From: Minisyncoccota bacterium
GTDB taxonomy: Bacteria > Patescibacteriota > Minisyncoccia > Phycocordibacterales > Zambryskibacteraceae
Reading direction: 5' to 3'
Assembly (NCBI GenBank): GCA_025450175.1
Contig: JANWHY010000011.1
Span: forward strand, 1-42,951
DNA: 42,951 bases
Shown: piece by piece, positions 29,113-38,437 of the stretch
How the letters are laid out: each line of letters starts with the position of its first letter
Numbering within the stretch: position 1 is the stretch's first letter
Notes under the pieces: model-generated
What the model saw: only the letters and a program-made list of their open reading frames with translations
What the model was told of the DNA's origin: nothing
The model's database searches: none
Program-made: the position numbers and the translations under genes

Positions 29113-30294
29113 TTATAACCTAAAACCTTTTGAACGTAATTTGCGATGGTACCCGATGGCAAATCTATGAGCCTCAGAATTCGCGATGAGTACTGACTTC
29201 TCTAAACTCTTATCTTCTAGACCTAGGATCTCCCGAGCCTTGTGCTTGTCATTCTTCACCACCGAAACCACTTGTACAAACTCGAGTCCCGCTTCCTTAA
29301 CAACCTTAGTTGCGACGTTGATCTGACCTTTACCACCATCCACTACGATTAAATTTGGGAAACGCCACTCAGAGTGACCAAGCCGACGAGACAGAACTTC
29401 TTTTAGATTCTTGGTGTCATTGTTCTTATCTAGTTTAATTTTGAACTTGCGATACTGACTCTTATTCACTTCCCCATCTTCCACCACTGTCATTACGCCC
29501 ACAACATTGGTCCCAGAAATATGGGCGATATCATAAGCCTCTATGCGAAATGAGCCGGAAAAAGTTTCAGCGAGATCGGCTTTTATCATTGCGATATCTT
29601 GGATATGATCAAGGGCGAAGAGTTTCCTCTTCAACATTTGGGCTTCTTCGAACTTTTGCGCCTTAGCAAGAGCCTTCATCTCCTTCTCTAGAGTCTTTAT
29701 AAGATCGGTCTTTTTCGCTTCGAAAAAGAGTTTTATATATCTAATGCTTTTCCTATAATCTCTTTTAGAAATAGAGCCCGCGCAAGGGCCAGGGCAGAGT
29801 CCAATCTGGGCGTTGAAACAAGGTTTACCCTTCGAAGTGATCTTACACTTCTCATCCCGATAAGGGAAAATTTTACGAATAATCTTTAAACCCTCTTTCA
29901 ATTCGGCACTATGGGGAAAGGGTCCATAAGTGCCAGACCCGCGAGTGATCAGGACCTTGGGGAAATCCTCTTTCGTTACAGTAACGAAGTTATAACTCTT
30001 ATCATCCTTCTCGCGCGCATTATATATAGGTTGATGCGACTTAATCTGGTTAGCTTCAAGTATCAGAGCCTCGAGTACCGAATCTGTTTGGACGAAGTCT
30101 ATCCTATCTGCCTCCTCAAGCATCTTCACAATCCGTGGACCCCGAGAGAGAAAAATATCTTTCACAAAGTAACTTTTCACTCTGTCTACAAGTGAGGTAG
30201 CTTTCCCCACGTACAAGATCTCCCCTCCCTTTCGGAAGAAGTACACCCCCGGCATATCTGGGAGATTGAATTGTGCTAAATCCTGTAACTTCAT
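29113..30294 (-). CDS. uvrC: UvrC excinuclease subunit lacking the HhH domain
   Basis: UvrC makes both incisions around a UvrB-bound lesion. The 393-aa protein (family ~600) retains the GIY-YIG nuclease (PGVYFFRKGGEILYVGKATS, about 15-34), the four cysteines expected for the UvrC Fe-S cluster (DEKCK...PCFNAQIGLCPGPCAG), the UVR domain (AKAQKFEEAQMLKRKLFALD) and the RNase H-like endonuclease (YDIAHISGTNVVGVMTVVED, VVDGGKGQ, SEAHRFAIGYHRKLRSK). It ends right after the HRFA motif; the tandem helix-hairpin-helix that loads it on DNA is absent. Linkers in the middle are also short. It starts 2 nt after uvrA ends, so they are cotranscribed. Confidence 0.95.
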   Translation of the reverse strand: MKLQDLAQFNLPDMPGVYFFRKGGEILYVGKATSLVDRVKSYFVKDIFLSRGPRIVKMLEEADRIDFVQTDSVLEALILEANQIKSHQPIYNAREKDDKSYNFVTVTKEDFPKVLITRGSGTYGPFPHSAELKEGLKIIRKIFPYRDEKCKITSKGKPCFNAQIGLCPGPCAGSISKRDYRKSIRYIKLFFEAKKTDLIKTLEKEMKALAKAQKFEEAQMLKRKLFALDHIQDIAMIKADLAETFSGSFRIEAYDIAHISGTNVVGVMTVVEDGEVNKSQYRKFKIKLDKNNDTKNLKEVLSRRLGHSEWRFPNLIVVDGGKGQINVATKVVKEAGLEFVQVVSVVKNDKHKAREILGLEDKSLEKSVLIANSEAHRFAIGYHRKLRSKGFRL

Positions 30295-30296
30295 AA

Positions 30297-32834
30297 CTAT
30301 TTCTTCCTTAGAACTTTTCTTAGATACTTACCCGTATGCGTATCCGTATTGGCCACCTCCTCGGGAGTGCCCTTGGCCACAAGAGATCCGCCCTTGTCCC
30401 CCGCTTCTGGACCAATGTCGAGGACGTAGTCAGCACTTTTTACAAAATCGAGATTGTGCTCAATGACCAGTACGGTATTGCCCTTATCTACTAAGCGCTC
30501 GAGAATCTCTATCAACTTTTTCACATCGGCATAATGCAGACCGATAGTAGGCTCATCCAAGATATAAATCGTCTTATCGACGTGGGGACGATATAGTTCA
30601 GAAGCAATCTTCACCCGCTGAGCCTCTCCACCAGAAAGAGTGGTGGCAGATTGCCCCAGAGCAAGATAACCTAACCCTACATCGTTTAGAGTTTTGATAC
30701 GGTCAGAAATGGCCGGAATATCTTCGAAGAAGGTCATTGCCTCTTCTACTGTCATCTCCAAGACATCATAGATAGACTTATGTTTGTACTTCACCTCAAG
30801 AGTCTCCTTCATAAAGCGCTTACCACGACAGACATCACAGGGCACATAGACAGTAGGTAGGAAGTGCATCTCCACCTCGATCATGCCATTACCCTGGCAC
30901 GTCTCACAACGCCCACCCCGTACGTTGAAGGAGAATCTATTGGGCTTCCAACCTCGCGCTCTCGCCTCCGCCGTCTCAGCGAAAAGCTCGCGAATGAAAG
31001 TGAAGGCTCCTGTATAAGTAGCGGGGTTAGAGCGCGGCGTACGACCGATTGGTGACTGATCAATAAGGATCGCCCGACCCAAATATTCTGATCCTGAAAA
31101 AGATTGGCAGTTGAAGGTCCCTGCCCGGCGATAGCGCCTATCAAGTCTCGTCTGTAAGTTCTTGTGTAAAATCTCGTAAACGAAGGAGGACTTGCCAGAA
31201 CCCGAGACTCCGGTGACCGCGATCAGGCGACTAAGGGGAATGTCGACATTAAGATTTTTTATATTGAAGATATTTCCACCGCGAATCTTGATCTCTCCCC
31301 TCTCTTTAGTGCGACGCTCCGCCGGCACCTCAACTCTCTCCTCGCCACGTAGGTATGCAAGAGTCAGAGACTTACTCTCATTCTTCTTGGCCAAGAGAAG
31401 CGGCTCGAGATAATCTGCCACCACCACCTTACCTCCGTGAGTACCGGCACCAGGTCCAATGTCGACCAGGTAGTCAGCGGCAAAGATTGTTTCCTCATCA
31501 TGCTCAACCACGATGATAGTGTTTCCGAGATCCCTGAGATTTATAAGTGTCTTGATCAGGCGATCGTTGTCTCTAGAGTGTAAGCCAATGGTCGGCTCAT
31601 CGAGTACATAGAGCGCCCCCACTAAACCAGAACCCAGCTGACTTGCTAGGCGGATACGCTGAGACTCTCCACCCGAGAGAGTGTGGGCCTTACGGTTGAG
31701 AGCCAAGTACTCAATCCCAACATTGAGCATGAAGGAAAGTCGCGCCTCGATCTCCTTGGTCACCACTTTAGAAATACTCTTCTCTCTTATGGTGAGCTTA
31801 AGCTTACGGAAAAACTCGTCCGTCTCACCAATAGAAAGTCTGGTCAAGTCGACTATGTTTTTACCACCAATCGTCACATGGAGAGCCTCTTCGCGCAGTC
31901 GTGCCCCATGACACTTATCACACGGCTCAGAACCGAAGAGGTGCTTAGTACCCAAACCATTACACAGAGGGCATGCTCCATATGGGGAGTTGAAGGAGAA
32001 GAGCCGTGGCTCAATCTCGGGGAAGGAGAAACCATCTTTAGGACAAGACCACTTAGCGCTCATAAGATGCTCTTCACCTACTTGCGCAGGCAGGTCGGCA
32101 ATTTTTAAGAGTAGGAGTCCGTCAGACTCGTTGAGAGCACGCTCTATAGACTCGCTCAGTCGCTCCTCACCACTCGCCTCATCTAAGTTGATAGCATCTA
32201 CCAGCACAGCGATCTCGTGCTTCTTAGTCTTTGTAAGTGCTATGCGTTCCCGGAGAGAATACTTCTTACCGTCGACTGCTACAGTAGTAAAGCCCTTACC
32301 CAAGAGATCATACAGAAGTTGGTAATACTCCCCCTTCCTACCTCTCACTACCGGAGACCAGATCTCTATCTCTCTTTTGCCCTTTACTGCCTTCTCCAGG
32401 ATAAAGTTCTTGATCTCTTCGTTGGAGAGCTTCTTGATCTCTGTGCCACAGATAAGACAGTGCGGCCTGCCAATGCGCGCGTACAAAATGCGGAGATAGT
32501 CATAGATCTCAGTAATAGTGGCCACGGTCGAGCGAGGGTTATTGGAGCGTGACTTCTGATCGATAGAGATAGCTGGGGAGAGGCCGGTAATCTCATCGAC
32601 ATCGGGCTTCTGCATTTGGCGCAAGAATTGGCGAGCATAAGAAGAGAGAGACTCTACATAGCGCCTCTGCCCCTCAGCAAAGATAGTATCAAAAGCCAAT
32701 GAAGACTTGCCCGAGCCAGAAAGCCCAGTGAAGACAATCATCTTGTCGCGCGGCATCTTGACGCTCACGTTTTTCAAGTTGTGAGTACGCGCGCCACGCA
32801 CTTCTATATAAGACTCATTCTGATCCTTTTTCAT
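30297..32834 (-). CDS. uvrA: Excinuclease ABC subunit A
   Basis: UvrA is the damage-sensing ABC ATPase dimer of nucleotide excision repair. At 845 aa it is about 95 shorter than E. coli UvrA but complete. First ATPase: [20 protein letters not shown], signature [25 protein letters not shown]. Second: [42 protein letters not shown]. Zinc modules: [19 protein letters not shown], and CETCQGNG...CDVCRGKRF. The loss is mainly in the UvrB-binding/insertion regions between the first ATPase halves. It lies between the dual-receiver gene and uvrC, all in one direction. Confidence 0.97.
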   Translation of the reverse strand: MKKDQNESYIEVRGARTHNLKNVSVKMPRDKMIVFTGLSGSGKSSLAFDTIFAEGQRRYVESLSSYARQFLRQMQKPDVDEITGLSPAISIDQKSRSNNPRSTVATITEIYDYLRILYARIGRPHCLICGTEIKKLSNEEIKNFILEKAVKGKREIEIWSPVVRGRKGEYYQLLYDLLGKGFTTVAVDGKKYSLRERIALTKTKKHEIAVLVDAINLDEASGEERLSESIERALNESDGLLLLKIADLPAQVGEEHLMSAKWSCPKDGFSFPEIEPRLFSFNSPYGACPLCNGLGTKHLFGSEPCDKCHGARLREEALHVTIGGKNIVDLTRLSIGETDEFFRKLKLTIREKSISKVVTKEIEARLSFMLNVGIEYLALNRKAHTLSGGESQRIRLASQLGSGLVGALYVLDEPTIGLHSRDNDRLIKTLINLRDLGNTIIVVEHDEETIFAADYLVDIGPGAGTHGGKVVVADYLEPLLLAKKNESKSLTLAYLRGEERVEVPAERRTKERGEIKIRGGNIFNIKNLNVDIPLSRLIAVTGVSGSGKSSFVYEILHKNLQTRLDRRYRRAGTFNCQSFSGSEYLGRAILIDQSPIGRTPRSNPATYTGAFTFIRELFAETAEARARGWKPNRFSFNVRGGRCETCQGNGMIEVEMHFLPTVYVPCDVCRGKRFMKETLEVKYKHKSIYDVLEMTVEEAMTFFEDIPAISDRIKTLNDVGLGYLALGQSATTLSGGEAQRVKIASELYRPHVDKTIYILDEPTIGLHYADVKKLIEILERLVDKGNTVLVIEHNLDFVKSADYVLDIGPEAGDKGGSLVAKGTPEEVANTDTHTGKYLRKVLRKK

Positions 32835-32901
32835 AAATAGATATCGAAAGTCACCCGGGGTTCATCCCTAGGGGCGAGGTGCAATCATATCACAAAGGTG
32901 A

Positions 32902-33705
32902 TTACTTACGCGATTCTAAGATATCAGCGATCTGGTCGATGATCTCGTCGAGATTTGAGGCCGCCTTTATAAGGAAGCGTTCTGCTCCTAAAGCCTTACC
33001 CTTCTCAATATCATTCTCTTGGCTAAGATTAGAAAGAAGTACTACTGGGATGTTCTTTACCTTCTCATTAGACTTCAACTTCTCCAGAACTTCAAAACCA
33101 TTCATCCCTGGCAATAAGATATCGAGCATTATGATATCTGGCTTCTCTTGCTCTACCACCGAGAGCGCCTCTTCTCCGTTAGTATTGTGGATCAAGGTAC
33201 ACTTCTCGGTGGCAAGTTTCCTCGCAACTATCTCACTCAAGAAGTTGTCATCTTCCACCCACATAATCTTCTTGCCGGCCACTCGATCTGAGGTCGCTTT
33301 TTTATCTCCACCAATACTACTCAGGTTACCACCCTCCTTCTCAAGAAATGCTCGCACCTTCACCATCACTTCTTCGGGATCAAACTGAGCTTTTATAAAA
33401 TAGTCCTTAACTCCAAGCTCTAGAGCTCTATTGATCTCTACAGGCTGGCCAGAGTTGGAGATGATAATTACCGGAATTTTTTCTATATCGGGATCCTTAT
33501 GCTTAGCCTCTAAGATTTCATAACCATTCATAGTGGGAAGAATGATGTCTAGAAGGATGAGATCTGGCTTAAGCTCCTTCATCTTCTGGAGACCTTCGGC
33601 CCCATCCCGAGAGAGGATGGCTTCGAACCCATCCTTCTTAAACTTCTCTGTCAGAACATCCCCGAGGAAAACATCGTCCTCTACGATCAAAATCTTTTTT
33701 GCCAT
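32902..33705 (-). CDS. Response regulator with two tandem receiver domains
   Basis: The 267-aa protein has two receiver domains, residues about 3-122 and 146-265. Each has its acidic pair (VEDD), phosphoacceptor Asp (LLDIILPTMNG; MLDILLPGMNG) and conserved Lys (YFIKAQ; FLIKAA). No DNA-binding or enzymatic output domain is attached, so it probably works through protein partners or as a phosphate sink/relay. It follows the histidine kinase gene by 18 nt but also has its own extended -10 (TGT-TATAGT) 7 nt before ATG, implying a separate leaderless transcript. Confidence 0.93.
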   Translation of the reverse strand: MAKKILIVEDDVFLGDVLTEKFKKDGFEAILSRDGAEGLQKMKELKPDLILLDIILPTMNGYEILEAKHKDPDIEKIPVIIISNSGQPVEINRALELGVKDYFIKAQFDPEEVMVKVRAFLEKEGGNLSSIGGDKKATSDRVAGKKIMWVEDDNFLSEIVARKLATEKCTLIHNTNGEEALSVVEQEKPDIIMLDILLPGMNGFEVLEKLKSNEKVKNIPVVLLSNLSQENDIEKGKALGAERFLIKAASNLDEIIDQIADILESRK

Positions 33706-33723
33706 GGTAATTACTATAACACG

Positions 33724-34746
33724 TTATTTTACAGCGGGGATGCTGAAGCTGAAGGTCGAACCCTCTCCCACCTTAGACTCAAACCAGATCTTACCCCCAT
33801 GCTTTTCTACAATACCCTTGGTAATAAAGAGTCCTAAGCCCGAACCACCCGTCTCGACCTTAATAGCATTGCGTGCTCTAAAGAGACGGGTGAAGATCCT
33901 GTCCTGCTCCTCTTGGGGAATACCAATACCTGTATCTCGCACCCAGACTTCCACAAAGCTCTCTATATGCTTAAAGCCAATAGTAAGCGCCCCTCCCTCA
34001 GGGGTGTACTTAACTGAGTTCTCCAATAAGTTTTGTAGAGCGGCTCGCATCTTCTCGGTATCGATAAGGACGTGAGGAATATCATCGGTCCGATTTTCAA
34101 AAGTAAGCTTCAACTTCTTCTTACTTATCATCGGAGTCATCTCGAAGAGGATATTGTCGATAAGGTTGAAGATAGATGTAGGCACCATAGAGTACTTGAG
34201 TTTGCCAGACTCAACACGATCGGCACTAAGCATGTCATTGATCAGCACGATCAGGCGCTCATTACTCTCGTAACACTTCATGAGAAAAGACCTTTGCTCT
34301 GTAGTGAGACTTCCCAAGGTATCTTCTAGGATCATATTGAGTGTCCACTTGATGCTAGAGAGTGGGGTGCGAAGTTGGTGGGCGACAATGGAGATGAAGT
34401 TCGACTTAGCCTCATCCAGCTCGCGCAACTTGTCGTTGGCACGGTTGAGATCAAGATCGCGACGAATTAGCATTTTCGAAGCTTGAATACTATCTTCGCT
34501 AGCCTTACTTAACGCCTCCATCTGAGTCCGGAGATCTCCAATATAAGGAGAGATAGCTATCTTATATATGGTAAGCAGGAGAAGAACTAATCCAACAAAA
34601 AGGATTACTTGATCCCGTTCGCGAAGATGGTGAAGAATCGCAATAGTAAGGAAGATAATGATCACCATCAGCAATACAAACCCAATGCGTAACCTCTGTG
34701 TAAGAGATAGGAAGTATCTGGTTTGACTATTGGAGCCAGGAGGCAT
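33724..34746 (-). CDS. Membrane sensor histidine kinase
   Basis: The 340-aa protein has two N-terminal membrane segments (IGFVLLMVIIIFLTIAILHH and VILFVGLVLLLLTIYKIAI) with almost no loop between them, so it lacks a periplasmic sensor domain. A coiled-coil linker leads to HisKA (FISIVAHQLRTPLSSIKWTL; the His near residue 127) and HATPase (NLLENSVKYTPEGG, VWVRDTGIGIP, GSGLGLFITKGIVEKHGG). With no sensor of its own, it may take its input from the FIST protein encoded 4 nt upstream and pass phosphate to the dual receiver downstream. Confidence 0.94.
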   Translation of the reverse strand: MPPGSNSQTRYFLSLTQRLRIGFVLLMVIIIFLTIAILHHLRERDQVILFVGLVLLLLTIYKIAISPYIGDLRTQMEALSKASEDSIQASKMLIRRDLDLNRANDKLRELDEAKSNFISIVAHQLRTPLSSIKWTLNMILEDTLGSLTTEQRSFLMKCYESNERLIVLINDMLSADRVESGKLKYSMVPTSIFNLIDNILFEMTPMISKKKLKLTFENRTDDIPHVLIDTEKMRAALQNLLENSVKYTPEGGALTIGFKHIESFVEVWVRDTGIGIPQEEQDRIFTRLFRARNAIKVETGGSGLGLFITKGIVEKHGGKIWFESKVGEGSTFSFSIPAVK

Positions 34747-34750
34747 GAAG

Positions 34751-35947
34751 TTATTCTCCTAGGACACAGATAACGACCGTTTCGTTATGGAAGGCAGGAT
34801 TGCACTTCTCGATATTTCTTACTTCTCCACCGAGTGGAGCTTGCTCTCCATAAGTGTAGAAGCCGATGAGAGGAGTGGTCTTACCTACTGCTTCTTGGAT
34901 AGCATCAATTTCATCTCCAGAGCGCTCACCGAAGAGCTTGTTCCTCGCAATACAGTTGAAGATGATCACTGCCTTAGGAGCACTGCCATCTAGCTGGTCT
35001 ATAGCCTTCTCAGCCGCGAGCTTAGCAACCTTGACCGCCTCTTCACGAGAGCCAATCATTAGTCTGATCTCTGAGCCTTCGGGAATCTCGGCGGCACAAG
35101 TGATAGAACCATTCTTATCTACCGTAATAGGATCACGAATCAACATCTCATCGCTCCCTGCGACTGTCATACCCAAGGGGTAAGTGATAGCGAGTTTGGC
35201 CAGAGTTTCTTTCTGGAGTTTCTCGGCCTCTTCGGCTCCGAAGTAATCTTTGTAAATATTAATAGCAGGAGCGCCATTGAGCTCATGGAGTACAGCACCC
35301 GTAGAGCGAGTGACCTTCATAGGAGAGCCGACGGGGATCCAGCCATGCTTGACCCCGATACCCATTTTGAAGTTACCTACTAAGCCTAAGCCCACCACAG
35401 ATCCTGAGTATACTTTGTCATTGAGATACTGGAAGGTTTTCTCGAACTTGAAGTCATCCCCAGAAGCCCCACCCACTACTGGGAAGTGCTCTCCTAGAGC
35501 ATCGAGCACTCCACGCACAGTGTCAGCACCATTACCAGCCAGCACATCCGGGATCATCATAAAGGCCTTAAGATCTGTCCCTGCAAGCTTCTTCACCTCT
35601 TCCCCCACCCTCTTACCTGCATCACGAGGCCCATTGGCAATACCCTCTCCTACTGCGGCATAGAACTTCACATCCGGTGAAGACATGAGCATAACTGCTA
35701 CAGAATGCTTGATCGAAGGCCCATCGGTAGTAATCTCTCCAGCTGTAGAAGAACCCACGAGTAGAGCATCCTTAGTAATAGAGCGCACACCCATAAGAAG
35801 CTTCTCTTGATCATATGCCGACGAGGCAAAAACGATGGCTAAGTTCGCCTGAAATCCGAGTTTGGTCAGCGCTTCTTGGGCAGCATTGGCTCCCACAGTA
35901 TAGGCATTGTCCCCACTCGATACCCCCACCTCTGCTCTAAGTGACAT
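34751..35947 (-). CDS. FIST-domain sensory protein
   Basis: The 398-aa protein is a soluble FIST (F-box intracellular signal transduction) protein with the FIST-N domain (about 30-215: ANLAIVFASSAYDQEKLLMG, LLVGSSTAGEITTDGPSIKH, VVGGASGDDFKFEKTFQYLN) and the FIST-C domain (about 225-395: VIIFNCIARNKLFGERSGDE, PLIGFYTYGEQAPLGG). FIST domains are thought to sense small ligands such as amino acids. The gene heads a FIST/kinase/dual-receiver operon placed between uvrB and uvrA. A TATAAT box and a perfect palindrome lie in front of it. Confidence 0.9.
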   Translation of the reverse strand: MSLRAEVGVSSGDNAYTVGANAAQEALTKLGFQANLAIVFASSAYDQEKLLMGVRSITKDALLVGSSTAGEITTDGPSIKHSVAVMLMSSPDVKFYAAVGEGIANGPRDAGKRVGEEVKKLAGTDLKAFMMIPDVLAGNGADTVRGVLDALGEHFPVVGGASGDDFKFEKTFQYLNDKVYSGSVVGLGLVGNFKMGIGVKHGWIPVGSPMKVTRSTGAVLHELNGAPAINIYKDYFGAEEAEKLQKETLAKLAITYPLGMTVAGSDEMLIRDPITVDKNGSITCAAEIPEGSEIRLMIGSREEAVKVAKLAAEKAIDQLDGSAPKAVIIFNCIARNKLFGERSGDEIDAIQEAVGKTTPLIGFYTYGEQAPLGGEVRNIEKCNPAFHNETVVICVLGE

Positions 35948-35958
35948 GTTTAAATTAA

Positions 35959-35974
35959 TTTACTTGTAAGTAAA
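35959..35974 (-). promoter_or_regulatory. Palindromic operator candidate before the FIST gene
   Basis: TTTACTT-GT-AAGTAAA is a perfect 7-bp inverted repeat. On the minus strand it begins 3 bp downstream of a TATAAT box (35978-35983), i.e. across the expected transcription start, a classical repressor position. It would also form a hairpin in the short leader. Confidence 0.5.
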
Positions 35975-35985
35975 CTAATTATAGC

Positions 35986-38004
35986 CTATTTTTTGCCAAG
36001 GCGAGCCTCAAGTGCGCGGATCTCATCCCGCAGGATAGCCGCAGTCTCAAAGTCTAAGTTCTTGACCGCTTCTTCCATCTCTTCCGACTTAGCTTTTATC
36101 AATTTTTTAGGAGTTTTGGCAAATATCTTCTCATCAGTTAGAAGGAGGGTATCTACTGCCTGACGATGCTCTCGCTCGAGAGTATCCGTTATATCCTTAA
36201 TCTTCTTGATAATAGTTTTGGGTGTTATGTTGTGCTTCTTATTGTAGGCAGTCTGGATACTGCGGCGCCTCTCGGTCTCAGAGATGGCGTGTTCTATAGA
36301 GCGCGTGAGCTCGTCTGCATAGAGAATCACCCTGCCCTCCACGTTCCTCGCGGCCCGACCAATAATCTGGATAAGTGATGTCTCACTGCGCAAGAATCCT
36401 TCTTTGTCCGCATCAAGAATGCCAATAAGAGCTACCTCAGGTAGATCCAGTCCTTCTCTAAGCAAATTCACTCCCACTAGTATGTCGAACTCTCCACGGC
36501 GGAAGTTGGTTAAAATCTCGATCCTATCTATGGTCTTGATCTCGCTGTGGAGATATGTCGCCTTTATACCCTTCTCCTTGAGAAACTCAGAGAGATCCTC
36601 CGCCATCTTCTTGGTAAGAGTTGTGGCGATGACGCGGAAGCCCTTCTTCACCACTCCTTCGGCCTCGCTTATAAAGTCATGTATTTGGCCCTTATAAGAT
36701 CCTTTAGATTGAATAGGCTTTACCGATATAAGTGGGTCGACAAGACCAGTAGGACGGATGACTTGTTCGACTACTTGCCCACTCACCTCTTTCTCATATG
36801 CAGCCGGAGTAGCACTGGTAAAAATAGTTTGACCGACTCTCTCTTGGAACTCTTCAAACTGGAGCGGTCTATTGTCCCGAGCAGAAGGTAGCCGGAAACC
36901 ATGCTCGACAAGAGTCGCCTTACGCGATTGGTCTCCGGCATACATACCGCCAATCTGAGGTACCGTGACATGCGACTCGTCGATAATAGTGAGGAAGTCT
37001 GGTTTGCCCGCAGGATCTTTAGGGAAGTAGTCAAGCAAAGTGTATGGGGGCTCACCCGGAGCTTTGCCGGTGAAGTGACGGGAATAATTCTCGATCCCGT
37101 TGGTGTAGCCAACCTCGCGGATCATCGCCAAGTCATAAGTAGTACGACGTTTAAGACGCTCAGCCTCCAATATTTTCCCAGCCTTCCCTAAGTCTTCTAG
37201 GCGATCTTGGAGCTCGGACTTAATACTTTCTAGCGCGCGCTTGTTGTCTTCGTCATCTGTGATGAAGTGCTTAGCCGGGAAGATGAAGTGGGTCTCAGGC
37301 TCCGAGACAATAGTGCGGGAGACGGCGTCAATCTTTTTTATCACCTGAACCTTATCGCCCTCGAACTCGATACGATATATGTAACGCTCGGAGATTGGCA
37401 TGACCTCAATACTGTTGCCCAAAGCGCGGAAGAGGCCAGGCTTCACATCAGCATTGGTGCGAGTGTAGTGGATATCAATAAGTTCGCGGATGAGCTCAGT
37501 GCGAGTCCTACTTATACCAACCTCGATCTTGAGATTGACCTTCTCATACTCTTCTGGATTACCAAGACCATAAATACACGAGACCGAAGCCACGATGATC
37601 ACATCCTTCCTCGTGAGAAGAGCTTGAGTAGAAGCGTGGCGCAAGCGCTCAATCTCTTCATTGATCATGGCTTCCTTCTCTATATAAGTATCTGTCACCG
37701 GAAGATAAGCCTCTGGCTGATAGAAGTCGTAATAAGAGACGAAATAATGCACGGCATTGTCGGGGAAGAACTCCCGGTATTCTTGAGCCAGTTGTGCAGC
37801 CAAGGTCTTATTGTGAGCAATGACCAAAGTAGGTTTGCCGATATTGGCTATTACATTCGCGGCTGTAAAAGTTTTCCCCGAACCGGTCACACCAAGAAGG
37901 GTCTGATAGCGTAAACCCTTCTTTACTCCCTCAGTAAGATCTTTAATAGCCTTAGGCTGGTCCCCAGCAGGAGAGAATTGGTTATTAATTTTAAAAACTG
38001 ACAT
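35986..38004 (-). CDS. uvrB: Excinuclease ABC subunit B
   Basis: UvrB is the helicase-like damage-verifying subunit. The 672-aa protein is full length: Walker A GVTGSGKTFTAANV (near residue 39), the beta-hairpin FVSYYDFYQPEAYLPVTDTY, DESH box IIDESHVTVPQIGGMYAGD, helicase motif VI region IQIIGRAARNVEGRVILYAD, and the C-terminal UVR domain that recruits UvrC (MEEAVKNLDFETAAILRDEI). A -10 box (TATACT) lies 7 nt before ATG with no SD, implying a leaderless mRNA. It is the first gene of the uvrB-FIST-kinase-receiver-uvrA-uvrC run. Confidence 0.97.
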   Translation of the reverse strand: MSVFKINNQFSPAGDQPKAIKDLTEGVKKGLRYQTLLGVTGSGKTFTAANVIANIGKPTLVIAHNKTLAAQLAQEYREFFPDNAVHYFVSYYDFYQPEAYLPVTDTYIEKEAMINEEIERLRHASTQALLTRKDVIIVASVSCIYGLGNPEEYEKVNLKIEVGISRTRTELIRELIDIHYTRTNADVKPGLFRALGNSIEVMPISERYIYRIEFEGDKVQVIKKIDAVSRTIVSEPETHFIFPAKHFITDDEDNKRALESIKSELQDRLEDLGKAGKILEAERLKRRTTYDLAMIREVGYTNGIENYSRHFTGKAPGEPPYTLLDYFPKDPAGKPDFLTIIDESHVTVPQIGGMYAGDQSRKATLVEHGFRLPSARDNRPLQFEEFQERVGQTIFTSATPAAYEKEVSGQVVEQVIRPTGLVDPLISVKPIQSKGSYKGQIHDFISEAEGVVKKGFRVIATTLTKKMAEDLSEFLKEKGIKATYLHSEIKTIDRIEILTNFRRGEFDILVGVNLLREGLDLPEVALIGILDADKEGFLRSETSLIQIIGRAARNVEGRVILYADELTRSIEHAISETERRRSIQTAYNKKHNITPKTIIKKIKDITDTLEREHRQAVDTLLLTDEKIFAKTPKKLIKAKSEEMEEAVKNLDFETAAILRDEIRALEARLGKK

Positions 38005-38037
38005 TTGGCTTAGTATAATCTTTTAGATACAAAATGT

Positions 38038-38063
38038 AAGGGCGGCCGTGATAGGCCGCCCTT
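38038..38063 (-). terminator. Terminator of the 88-aa cassette gene
   Basis: AAGGGCGGCC and GGCCGCCCTT form a perfect 10-bp stem with a 6-nt loop between the 88-aa gene and uvrB, followed on the minus strand by ACATTTTG. Confidence 0.8.
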
Positions 38064-38072
38064 GAACTTTCA

Positions 38073-38339
38073 TCACACTTGGTGAGAAGCGAAGACATCT
38101 ACTCGTGGATATCGACCTTCTTGGAGTCGTTCTTGACGCCTCTTTTCCTGTCGTCTCTTCACCAATTCCTTTTGACGAGAGGCGAACTCTTCACGAGAAA
38201 CAATTTCTCGGGAATGAAAGTCGAACTGGAATTCGGCCCCAAGAGCTCCCCATACAGATCGACCGTGCGTCTTGGGACCCTTACGAAGCAGTTCGGCGAC
38301 TGTAACTTTGCCAGCGAGTCTTCGTTTGCGATAGAACAT
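38073..38339 (-). CDS. SD-led basic cassette protein, 88 aa, unknown
   Basis: ATG at 38339 is preceded by GGGAGGAG, a strong Shine-Dalgarno, which decides it against the track start at 38381. The product begins MFYRKRRLAGKVTVAELLRK and has a very basic helical stretch (RQKELVKRRQEKRRQERLQE), suggesting nucleic acid or ribosome binding, but no family is recognised. The ORF has its own SD and terminator, like the other small cassette genes in this window. A weak TGGTAT lies upstream as a possible -10. Confidence 0.65.
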   Translation of the reverse strand: MFYRKRRLAGKVTVAELLRKGPKTHGRSVWGALGAEFQFDFHSREIVSREEFASRQKELVKRRQEKRRQERLQEGRYPRVDVFASHQV

Positions 38340-38387
38340 ACTTCTCCTCCCATACCAGTGAAAGAACAATTGACCGGACAAAAACAG

Positions 38388-38416
38388 AACAGGCCCTCGA
38401 GTCTCGAGGGCCTGTT
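38388..38416 (-). terminator. Terminator after the 25-codon ORF
   Basis: AACAGGCCCTCGA and TCGAGGGCCTGTT form a perfect 13-bp stem with a 3-nt loop. On the minus strand it is followed by CTGTTTTTG, so it terminates leftward transcripts. Confidence 0.85.
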
Positions 38417-38437
38417 TCTGGTTTCGTCTTTGGTGGA

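Noticed and set aside
29113-29162. ddl start at 29162
   Set aside because: It would overlap uvrC by 50 nt and add 19 residues absent from the family; ATG 29105 gives the normal N-terminus.
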